Positions 1 to 9,227 of a stretch of DNA of 64,000 bases are shown here, piece after piece; position 1 is the first letter of the stretch; each line of letters starts with the position of its first letter. Origin of the DNA: Agapetus fuscipes (lineage: Eukaryota > Arthropoda > Insecta > Trichoptera > Glossosomatidae); assembly GCA_951799405.1 (NCBI GenBank), contig OX637339.1:12524001-12588000 (forward strand), read 5' to 3'. Position numbers and translations under genes: made by a program. The notes below the pieces were generated by a model. It was given only the letters and a program-made list of their open reading frames with translations. It had not been told where the DNA came from and ran no database searches.

Positions 1-38
1 GCATTTTTTGATGTCACATTTTTCCTTATTGTTTTCAG

Positions 39-86
39 GAGCGGATTGAAAGCGTGTCGCCGTAAAGTGGGGACGGTGCGGTTCTA
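39..86 (+). CDS. Possible last coding exon of a gene entering from the left edge
   Basis: A pyrimidine-rich tract ends in TTTTCAG at 32-38, a good splice acceptor. Two frames stay open for a short distance after it: one stops at TAA 73-75 and the other at TAA 86-88. The following sequence is AT-rich and looks like a 3' UTR or intergenic DNA. The upstream gene is outside the window, so frame and identity cannot be determined and the call rests on the acceptor alone. Confidence 0.25.
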
Positions 87-138
87 AATATTTTTTAAAA
101 TTAATTTTTACGTCATTTTCTTCTAATGTTGTTGTGTT

Positions 139-146
139 GTGTATGT

Positions 147-182
<36 letters not shown>
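139..182. repeat. (GT)n microsatellite
   Basis: A run of TG dinucleotides with a few interruptions. It produces a meaningless Cys/Val open frame. Confidence 0.9.
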
Positions 183-183
<1 letters not shown>

Positions 184-245
184 TTGTGTGAGTGTTGGAG
201 AAAGATTTCAGCTTTCTTATTGTGAAGGAGCGATTGAAATTAACA

Positions 246-402
246 AACGTGTTACGGAAATAACTAATCTTTGTCATAAGGTTCTAAGTAAAATAATGTA
301 CTTCAGTCACGTTATGAAGAGTGAGAAATACCGCCTTTTCCATCTTATCATGCAAGGAGAGATTAAGGCGAGGACATCGTGGCTTCAAAACCTACGACAA
401 TA
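246..402 (+). mobile_element. LINE remnant, C-terminal part of a reverse-transcriptase ORF
   Basis: The plus frame contains a stretch resembling the tail of a non-LTR retrotransposon ORF common in insects (YFSHVMKSEKYRLFHLIMQG, then a TSWLQNLR-like end). The 5' part is missing and a family C SINE abuts the 3' side. A more decayed copy of the same family lies at 17,985-18,310. Confidence 0.6.
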
Positions 403-566
403 AACGCAATTAAGCTACACATGCAGTGTAACTTTTTGCGTGCGTTATCCCCGAAGGGGTCGCATATGGCGATTCGGGACGTTTTTATTTTTACGGTTAG
501 GAGGACGGCCACACACCATTCACTTCAGTTGAAATCGGAGTCTGGTTCTCATTTCTTGTGAAGGCT
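388..566 (-). repeat. Family C SINE, 3' part
   Basis: In plus orientation the block starts with the reverse complement of the family tail (AAGCTACACAT) and contains the CCCCGAAGGGGTCGCAT core and the TTCACTTCAGTTGAA block. The tRNA-like head is absent. Confidence 0.8.
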
Positions 567-984
567 GCATAGTAGCGTTTTATTTTAGCGCAACGTCTGT
601 TCTTCCTTTGATTTGCAGTGGTATGTTCATTTAGTGGGTTCAGAATGTGTGTCGTGTGTTGAGCTGGTCCCCGGTCACGTACAGCTGAGATCGCGTGCTG
701 TGGTCAAGTAGCGGCTAATGTCTTATACACAGATATTATAATACTCTCCCCCATAATAATATAAGTGACTATAAGCGTAGCACTCTCCCAGTATTGTATT
801 CTACTCACCGCTGTAAGAGTGGACGAGTAGAAGTAGACTAAGGAAAACTGGAACAAATCCAGGGTGGAATTCAAAATACGCATGTTTAAAAGTCGGGCGT
901 TCCCATTGAGACTATAATGTAAGGCTTCGACTTGGGGTTATTTTAATTAAATTGCGATTTAAATTGATTTCACTTTTTTTTAAA
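567..984. other. No gene or recognisable repeat seen
   Basis: Unique-looking, moderately AT-rich sequence. No open frame with coding character and no clear splice-flanked block was seen on either strand. Confidence 0.5.
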
Positions 985-1205
985 TAAATAGATTTGTGGA
1001 AAGGAATGCATTCCACCAACCTATTTTGCCTAGCCAGTTGTCTTCATGCGAAAGCAGAAGCTTGTGTGCATGCAATGGCATCTGTTGAAGCAGGGTCGAA
1101 GTTATGGTCAAGTGGGCTAGACGCAAGATTCGAACCAACGTTGTTCGGTTCCAAATACGCTATTTGAACATGCGCCTCTACCCCTCAGCCATAACACCGA
1201 CAAAT
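985..1205 (-). repeat. Family D tRNA-derived SINE
   Basis: Read on the minus strand it begins with a tRNA-like head: an A-box-like GCTGAGGGGTAGAGG and a B-box GGTTCGAATC. It continues through CAGGGTC and CATCTGTTGAAGC-like blocks to a tail near AATGCATTCC and AAATCTATTT. Full-length relatives lie at 4,405-4,640 and 24,180-24,415. Confidence 0.7.
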
Positions 1206-1551
1206 TTATTTTTCACAAAATCGTTTAAATTATACCTACTCTTCACTCTCTGCTTATGGGTCTTTGCGTCACAATAGTCAAAGAGACTCTCTCTGTCCCA
1301 CAGAATCTTTGCTCGTATTTATATGTGCGGAAGAAGCGATTCTTGCATGTTTGAGAACATGGTAAATACTTCCACTAGGATTGTTCGACACTTTACCAGT
1401 GACATAACACACACAAATCAGCGTGCCTAGGCTCACGTCCACACGAACTCATACATTCGTAACAATAATATGGAGGAGAAAAAACTAACTTAGGCATTGA
1501 TATATTCTACAAAGTACAGTTATCCCTAGTCCTGACAAACACAGCAGTGGT
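1206..1551. other. No gene or repeat recognised
   Basis: Nothing with coding character was seen. Scattered matches to CATAACACACACA-type low-complexity sequence are present. Confidence 0.4.
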
Positions 1552-1940
1552 GTAATCATACACCGCATGTTCTTTCCTGTGAATTCCTATGTTTTCTTGC
1601 TTTCTCCATTTTGTGTTTCGACACCTATAGTAATAGCCCATGCAATAATGTAGTCATACAACGCATGTTCTTTCTGTGAATTCCTATGTTTTCTTGCTTT
1701 CTCCATTTTGTGTTTCGACACCTATAGTAATAGCCCATGCAATAATGTAGTCATACAACGCATGTTCTTTCTGTGAATTCCTATGTTTTCTTGCTTTCTC
1801 CATTTTGTGTTTCGACACCTATAGTAATAGCCCATGCAATAATGTAGTCATACAACGCATGTTCTTTCTGTGAATTCCTATGTTTTCTTGCTTTCTCCAT
1901 TTTGTGTTTCGACACCTATAGTAATAGCCCATGCAATAAT
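1552..1940. repeat. 97-bp tandem repeat, four copies
   Basis: Units start at about 1,552, 1,650, 1,747 and 1,844. Each carries CGCATGTTCTTTC, GTGAATTCCTATG and TTCGACACCTATAGTAATAG. The last three are essentially identical and the first has a few substitutions and one extra base. No open frame runs through the array. Confidence 0.95.
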
Positions 1941-2004
1941 GTTTTACTACAATAATGCCTTTTCCTTTAAAAGCTGAAAAAATTACCGATTAAAAGATTT
2001 ATAA

Positions 2005-2108
2005 CGTGTGCGCAGGAACGCGTAAGGCGGGCTCCTTTACGTGTAAAAAAATAGGACCCGATAGACACATGCTGCATTCGGGGATAACGCGGCAAGAACT
2101 TACTTACT
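2005..2108 (+). repeat. Family C SINE fragment, 3' end
   Basis: Contains the AAATAGG, CATTCGGGGATAACGCGG and CAAGAACTTA blocks of the family C tail. It directly abuts an inverted family B element. Confidence 0.6.
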
Positions 2109-2109
2109 T

Positions 2110-2352
2110 GCGATTTTAAAACATCAAGAGCCTTCTGTGGGTTTGTTTGTCGCTGTAGAACGCGCCAATACTCAAGTAAGACCTGAAAAGCTGGATGGAA
2201 CTTTGGCGACCGGTCTTTGATAAAGACAGATTCTTTTTTCAACCCAGCGAAGAGCAAATTTTGAAAAAAAAAATCTTTGTACCTCCAGGACTAGAACCCA
2301 GTACCTTCCATTAATGAGTCCGAAGCGTTACTCACTAATCACAGGATTACGG
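2110..2352 (-). repeat. Family B tRNA-derived SINE
   Basis: On the minus strand the tRNA-like head lies at the high-coordinate end (ACGCTTCGGACTCATTAATG, then a diverged B box). The body follows with TTCGCTGGGTTGAAAAAAG, GACCGGTC and CAGCGACAAACAA, truncated before the ATT tail. Confidence 0.7.
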
Positions 2353-3020
2353 GCAAGTCTAATAATGTAGTTTGTATAGTATGAGTGAGACGGGCTTGAA
2401 ATTAGTTCCTGATACTTAAATGTGTGATTAAGATAAGTACGTTTAGTTTACTTATAAAGCGTTCTACTCTGTCCCTTCCTCCTAGTTTCTTATCACAGCC
2501 TTCCCTCCGCCCCCTGACCAACATTCCACCCTTAATTTGCATTAAACTGGACTCTCCCTGCCTTATACACACTCAAACATACACACACACACACACATTA
2601 AAAAATGTTTCTAGACGCTCACAATAGGTACACACACATTCAGAAACACACGCGAAAACACACTTGTAGAATATGCATATACAAAGTACACATAAACACA
2701 TTATGAAATACACTTAAAACAACATGCAACACACACACAGAAACACATTAAAAACAAACACAAAAATATGCATTAAAAACGCTGAAATGCACACATGGGC
2801 CCGAAGAAAATATTTTCAATTTTTTTTTTCTTTATAGAAATAATATAACAAGTTACATTTCCCAGGAGTTACATAAACTCATTTGGGACTTGGTACTTAT
2901 ACTCTTACACAATACTTAAAACTAGCCATACAATATAATTAAAAAAATATTAATAAAATAACAATTACTGAAGCAAACAAAGACAGAAGAGAATTAGCGT
3001 CTCATACCCAAAATAAAACA
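2353..3020. repeat. CA-rich low-complexity stretch
   Basis: Irregular ACACAC and CATTAAAAAC runs, densest at 2,575-2,770, grade into AT-rich sequence. No coding signal was seen. Confidence 0.6.
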
Positions 3021-3026
3021 AAATCA

Positions 3027-3510
3027 TCACACTGGTACAGAATCATTGTAAAAGGACTCTAAGAAATAAGACTTTATTGCATCATTCTGTTGTTTATTTT
3101 TCATATCCCTCTTTATTTTTATCGGAAGTCCATTGTATGGGGACTGTGCAACATTTGAAAGAGACCTCCTTCCAAACTTTGTCGATCGAAAATCTTTAAT
3201 ATGTAGATTTTCTGAGCTTCGAGTATTATAATTATGAAAATCATTATTATAATGGTACTCTAAATTTGTGTGAATTGAGGATTTTAGAATTTTAATAATG
3301 GTGACAGTGATGTCGTACAATGGTAGGACCTTGAATGGAAGAACATTGCTCTGTCGATAAATATCCTTCACGCATGTATCCCATGGTATGCCAAGAATGT
3401 TCCTCAAAGCTCTGTTTTGCACAACTTGCAGCTCCAATATTTGTTTTTTGGTGGCAACCCCCCATATGCAAGTAAGATACGAAAGGTGGGAATGGATCAT
3501 GGCATAGTGG
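3027..3510 (-). mobile_element. Non-LTR retrotransposon remnant, reverse-transcriptase C-terminal region
   Basis: The minus frame gives about 160 residues with the conserved tail of Jockey/CR1-like LINE polymerases. A YHYAMIHSHLSYLTCIWG block comes first. LQVVQNRALRNILGIP follows, then HNYNTRSSENLHIKDFRST, and finally a YNGLPIKIK block near the C terminus. The frame ends with a stop at 3,027. Most of the polymerase and all of the endonuclease are missing, so this is a 5'-truncated dead copy. The first 20-odd residues of the long frame come from CA-rich DNA and are not part of it. Confidence 0.8.
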
Positions 3511-3581
3511 TATATTAAAGTGTTTAAATATGTCTTAAAATATGCATAAAAACACACATACAAACACACACTCAAAAACAA

Positions 3582-4400
3582 TAAAGAATAAACTTAAATA
3601 ATGCATTAGAACACACGCTGAAAAACATTAAACAAAAACTGAAATCTGAAAAAAAAACACACTCATACACACATACAAACCAGAACATCAAAAAACAATC
3701 TCAAATATGCATACAAAGTTAAAAACACGGATACTCAAGAACTCGAAAAAAACGAACCGAAATATGCAGCAAAATACACTCAAAAACATGTACAATACAC
3801 ACAATATAGGGGTGGTAGGATGTATTGTACAAAAATGATCCATTTAGTTCAATAAGTTTGGGGTCACTCTATCTCAAGGGTTGCCCTAGAACTCAAGAAA
3901 ACGCTACACACACACACACACTTAGAAACACACACAAACAGAAATAAATTCAAGCACATTGAAAACCACACACACACATCCTAACTCACCCCCTGATATC
4001 GTCTGGTATGGGAAGTTGTGCCATTAACCAACTAAGAAATAAATCTTCAGCTTTGCTTTGTGGTCAATGCACTGCGGATAAAGGGGGGCTTGTAAAACGG
4101 GGACTTAGCTAATAGGTTGGTATGAGGCTGGCCACCTGCCCTGTAAAATAATGGTAAATGGATATGACACACCTTATTCGAGGAAAAGCAGCTAAAGTCA
4201 AAGTGCATTCTTTCGCAGAATAATTTCTTTAAAACATGAGTTACAATCGAAGGTGGGAGTTTTAAGATTTTTCCAAAATTGAGGTAAATACATGGAAATG
4301 AAGAGAATGCCTTTTTTGTGTTTCCATATATTTATCTAATTGTGGAAAATCCTAGATTGCCTAGTCCGGAAGCATCCTTCCGTTCCATATCAAAGGACAA
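3582..4400. repeat. CA/AAAAC-rich low complexity, then unassigned DNA
   Basis: 3,582-3,990 is rich in AAAACAC and ACACAC. 4,000-4,400 is unassigned, with no coding signal. Confidence 0.5.
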
Positions 4401-4404
4401 GGGT

Positions 4405-4640
4405 TCGAGGGAGTCAAGTGGCTGATCTTTCTAGCGTATTTGGAATAGAATAACGTTGGTTCGATCCCCGCTTGGGTCATTTGACCATTACTTTGATCCT
4501 GGTTCAACAGATGTCATTGGGTAATTAATAATTCATTAAAATATACAATAATGAATTATTTATTGATGATATTAATAACTGTTTATGGCCAGGCTGGTGA
4601 ATTGCATTCCTCTTCACAAATCTATTTTTAAAGAAACTTT
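4405..4640 (+). repeat. Family D tRNA-derived SINE
   Basis: The head ends in a B box (GGTTCGATCCCCGC) near 4,459. The body contains ATCCTGGTTCAACAGATGTC, AATAATTCATTAAAATATAC and GGCCAGGCTGGTGAATTGC, and ends near CACAAATCTATTTTTA. Confidence 0.75.
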
Positions 4641-5657
4641 GTTATTTCTTTATATCATTAATTCATTTTATTATTTTTTTTTAATACATTATTATGCTTG
4701 ACATTGTCTTAAAAATTCTACGGTGTATTTTGCGATAAAAAATTATAAGCACAAAAAATTCTTAATTGTATGACCATCCAAAAAAAGTGTATTCCTTATT
4801 GTTCTGATTTTTTCGTTTTGATTTTTTTTCCAGAATTATTTAATCAAACATTACTTTGACATTTTGATAATTTTTTAGTGAGCAACACCGAGGTCATTTT
4901 TAAAATTTAAATACCGGAAAATTACCATCACAAACAAAACATGGAATATGACGTCATCGTCTGTGCTCGAAGTAAAAAAATCATAGTGTACCTATTATAA
5001 AAATAGATGTAAACTAAAATTCCCACTAGAGGCACTGTTTCAGTTGCCATACATTGTTTTGTTTGTTTAATTCTATGGATTTGTATGAAGGAGTTCTGTT
5101 TATTTAAATTTAAAATGGCTATTTCTGGATGGAATTAATTTTAAAAAAAACAACACAAAAATTTCGAGTGAAGGATGTAAATTTTAAACATCGTATTCGT
5201 GACTGAATTTCAATTATAATTTTTAATTTAAACACGAGAATAAATTGAAAAGGAAAATAAGTTTTTTTTCGCTGTCGGGATTGCTCACCCATGACGAGCG
5301 AAATAAAAAATGAAGATGTCAACAAAAAAAGAACAGAATTTATGTTCAAGAAGCATGAAGGACAAGAAGGGCAACGGTTGTTTGAAAATATAATAAAAAT
5401 TTAACGCTATTTATCAATGAGCAAAACAACAAATTTAAAAAATAACTTCCGCTTTTATTGTACTTTTCATTAGTGGTGCAACGCAACTAAGCTGCACATA
5501 TACTGCGACTACTAATCGCGTTTTTTTTGACACAATATAAAATTGGTTAAAGAAAATCAAGCAACCGAAATCACCAGAAGGATAGCACTGATATGAGCAG
5601 ATCCCGAAAATCAACCCTCAAATGTAAACCATCGGAAATGAAAATTGCGTATTTTAA
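4641..5657. other. AT-rich DNA without recognised features
   Basis: Homopolymeric A and T runs throughout. A 76-codon minus frame at 5,119-5,349 lacks any recognisable motif and is not called as a gene. Confidence 0.4.
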
Positions 5658-5840
5658 GGACCTGTTCTACTTCCAATCAATATTTGATTGGCACATCAAA
5701 TTTGATTGCTCAATTCTTGTAAGGACCTCGGTTAAATATTTCTCGGAAATGGGTAATAATGTATTATGGAATTTGAAGAAGAAAGATACATCAGCTGACT
5801 TACGCGTATATGAAACCAATTTTAAAACCCTAAACGTTTC
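5658..5840 (+). mobile_element. Degenerate Harbinger-type MITE
   Basis: It starts GGACCTGTTCTACTTCCAAT after TTTTAA and aligns by eye with the MITE at 11,909-12,147 (TTGATTGGCACATC, GTAAGGACCTCGGTTAAATA, TTTCTCGGAA). The right end is not recognisable. A 112-codon frame across it (5,593-5,931) is a by-product. Confidence 0.6.
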
Positions 5841-6116
5841 ACTCATACCTAAGTACCATGAATATATTAAATACCGTACTTTAGCTTGTCACGGAAGAAA
5901 AGATCGAGATTCGCAGAGGAATCAAAAGTAAACATTTCTCATTTGAAAATCGTGAGTAAACCAGGATCAGAACTGTGGAGAAGATATTTCAGAAAGACTT
6001 ACTTCCAAACTATAACATCTGGGATATCTGACAATACGTCATGTACCTAGAGAAGTATGAAGGCTTTGCAATGTGAGCTTTGTAAAAAAATCAACAAGTA
6101 TCAAAATATGACTTAC

Positions 6117-9100
6117 TTCGATCCATTGCTCGTGCCGGCACCATTTGAGCTCCCATTGGCATTGGAGTCACTTTTCTTTGAAGATCCGTTGGCAGCACCA
6201 TAGTGCCCATCTGTAGACTTCCCAGCAACCGATGCACCATTAGAAACACTTGCTCCATTGGCAACACTGGTTCCGTTAGAAACAGTGGTCCCATTTGTTC
6301 CATTGGTGACTGTCAAACCATTGTTAACCGTTGAACCATTTGCCGCCAGTCTAGCTTGAGCTTTGGAAGCAGCTTTGGCAGCTAATCTAGCAGCAATTGT
6401 AGCTCTGGCTGCTGCGTTGGCACCTGCTGCGCTTGAGTTTGCTGTATTGGCACTTTGGACTTCAACATCTGGTTCACCCAAGACCACAGCTTCAGTTACA
6501 CTTTCTGCTCCAACTTCTATGTTGTTTTCTTTAACAGTCACTACAGGAGACAGAACTTCCTTTTTGATGACACTCTCTTTCACTTTGATCAATTCAGCTT
6601 TGTTTCCATTTGGACTGTCTTTATTGTTATTGTTAGCTATATCACTTTTGATTACGCTTTCCTTTGCAGTTTCACTAGTTTTGTTGGGAGTCTCAACTGT
6701 TTCGATTGGAGTTAAAACCTTTTCACCAAACACACCACTATTCTTTAACGTATCCAAGTTTTGCACCACTTTATCAGTTTCTTTGTCAACACTCTTAACT
6801 ATTTCGTCACTCAGTTTTTCAGTCATTTCTTTCTTGATTTCTTCACCTGCTTTAATCACTTCATTTTTCACTTCTTCTATCTTGGCTTCAATCGTGTTCT
6901 TTGCAGCGTCTGCTCCTTCTTCAGCTTTCTCTGCCACTTTTTCTAAGCTTGTTATCGACTTATCGACAGCCGATTTCTCACTTTGAACCTTTTCTCTCAA
7001 GTCGTCAACACTTGAAGTGGCACTTTTGAGGATATTATCAATTTTAGCTTTAACTTTTTCAACTTGAGGATCCAGATTTGAACCCAAAATCGGCTTCAAT
7101 CTCATGTTATTGTATAAAGAATCGCCTCTGGATAACGGAGCTTTACCATTTTCTTCTTGAACACTTCCCAAGCTTGTTTTACTGGCAGTTTTTTGAAGCT
7201 TAGTTTTTTCATCAGTTTTATCATCTTCACTTGTTTCCATCATTTTCGCAGCCATTGAATCGGATGAACTGTTCCTTTCTAGTTCACGTTTTTCTCTGGC
7301 TTTTTCAAATGTTGTTGGAAGCTGACTTGTCACTCTTGCAGCAATTTCCAAAGGCTGTGCTGTGATGGCTGCAGTGGTCATTGAAACAACGTTATTCTTG
7401 GTCAATGGAATCAATTTATCCATACTGAACAGGCTTAGTTTGTCGTATTGTGTTTCATTATCTTGCTGAGTTGGTGGATCAATGACGGCAGTTTCAGCAT
7501 CTTTTTTGGCCGCACCTTTTTTACCTTTATTCTTTGTGTTTGCACCTTTTGTTCCCTTTTCTCCTTTCTCACCCTTTTCTTCTTCAAAGCTCTTCTCTTG
7601 CAGATTCTTCAAGCTGGATTTCCTTCTCAGTCCTGGTTTCTCATTGACATTGCTACTTGCTCTGCTCATCAAGCTGGATTTGCTGTTAGTTCTATTCAGT
7701 GGAGGTTTATTTGGAGCGACACTCATTTTAGAAGTAATGCTTGTTCTGCTGTTCGCTCTCTGGAACAGTCTTTTTTTATCGCCGTCCTTTGATTCATCGT
7801 CCGTATCTTTTTTAGTTCCTTTCGATGTGGCACTTGAACTAACTGAAGACTTTGATCCTTTGACCAACTTTGTAACTGATGCACTTTTCTTCAATGGACT
7901 TACATCTCTACCCACAGGACCTCTACTTGGTGTTCTAGATGGACCTCTGGATGGGTTCGGTGATGTCGCTAAACTCTTTGAAGGCCGCTTCGGAATCCTA
8001 GATGGCGATGTTACCCCAGTATTAGGAGTTTTACTCCTAGAGTCCCTTTTATTTGTTCCATTCACACCTGGCTTCCCTGGTGTTCCAACTTTACTTCCAG
8101 CGTTCGCTCTTCCAGGAATTCCTCCAATTCTACCTGCAACTGAATTCTTTCCAGTGATCGGACTTCTTCCCATTCCTGGACTTTTATCAGGAGTCGACAC
8201 AATTGGTGAAAGTCTTTTTGAATTGATGGATCTTGAAGTGGGAGGGGGTCCATTCAATCTGGAATTTTTAGACTTAAGAACTCCTGCACCACCTATACTG
8301 TGACTGCTGTTACTCTTGACTCCCATATTTTCCTCAAAATCCACTGGATTGTTGTCATCATCTGTTATGACTGAGAACACCCTATTTTCATTGATGCTAC
8401 TCGTACTGTTTGAGATGAATCTCCCACCTGGATTCAATTTATTAGACATTCTGCTTTGAGTTTGTGGTTGATTTACTATTACACGCTGTCTTTCAGGGGA
8501 CGCAGAACTTTGCCTCCTTGGTATTTTTGATCTGTGCGTTGGGGAACCAACTTTAGACTGCGGCTGCGATTTGGAAGTAATATTTTTACCCTTACCTACA
8601 ACAGGTTTCCTTACAAAATCATCATCATCGTCATGAAACTTTTTCATCAAAGGTGGAATGCTTTCAAAATGTAACAATGCAGCAGACGGACTTATAGATT
8701 TTAAACCTTTACCTTTCAAAACATTGTTACTATCAATAATTCCCAGCTCTTTCAATATTTCCATCTCCTCGTCCACCTTTTTTTGTTGCGCTAATTCCTG
8801 GTTTCTTTCTTTGTTAAACTCACTCAGTTCTTTTACCTCTTCAATGTTTTCTTTAATGAAATTTCGTTCAACGTTTGGTGTTTGGAAGTTGTCTAGTTTG
8901 ACTCTTGGTTCAGCTCTTCCCAAAGAACTTGCTCTGGGTCTTCCTTCAAAAAATGGTTCACTTGGTGAATCAGGTCTAGAGACTGTTCTGGACGTGTGTC
9001 TTGAACTGGACTCCTGTCTGAATCCTTTCCCCCTAAATGGAGAAACTCTTCCAGTGACTATGATGGGTCTGGATGGAGGAGGTGCTGCTAGAATTATGCT

Positions 9101-9227
9101 GCCATCTGGAGCTGTGATCAGCTTTGTTTCTTCGGGTTCTGGAGTGTCCACAGTCGATGTGGAAGGTGCCGCTTCTCCGAGAATAGCGAATGCTGTGTTT
9201 CTGTGTGACCGAGCAGTCGGTGGAACC
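6117..9227 (-). CDS. Exon 2 of the large Ser/Arg-rich gene
   Basis: 3,111 bp encoding residues about 688-1,724. Visible segments: Pro/Arg-rich GRVSPFRGKGF at about 740; a Lys/Glu helix around 820-850 (ELGIIDSNNVLKGKGLKS follows); a five-Asp run near 890; and a basic S/P/R/G block at about 1,050-1,150 (SPSRIPKRPSKS, PSRGPSRTPSRGP). A KGEKGEKGTKG run sits near 1,245, then a less degenerate stretch starting MDKLIPLTKNNVVSMTT near 1,290. Residues 1,411-1,518 form a charged heptad-like helix. The C-terminal part is an Ala-rich helix (about 1,618-1,655) followed by Asn/Gly/Ser/Val repeats (TNGTNGTTVSNGTSVANG). It ends at a GTAAGT donor at 6,111-6,116. Confidence 0.88.

Noticed and set aside
379..561. 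60-codon open frame, like several others with HMAIRDVF-type ends
   Set aside because: Translation of an inverted family C SINE; near-identical frames occur at each copy.
1552..1940. CRISPR-like array
   Set aside because: Units are contiguous 97-bp tandem copies without unique spacers, and the DNA is eukaryotic.
5593..5931. 112-codon open frame with a reasonable ATG
   Set aside because: Most of it overlaps a degenerate MITE that is non-coding in its better copies at 11,909 and 27,410.
6113..6115. TAA as the true stop codon of the large gene
   Set aside because: It lies inside a perfect GTAAGT donor, and exon 1 of the same gene has the same arrangement and demonstrably joins onward in phase. 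Kept only as an alternative.
7482..8303. 273-codon plus-strand open frame, and a 207-codon one at 6,363-6,986
   Set aside because: Both are antisense to the giant exon 2. Their Phe/Leu/Ser-rich composition is what the complement of Lys/Glu/Ser codons gives, and there is no independent support.
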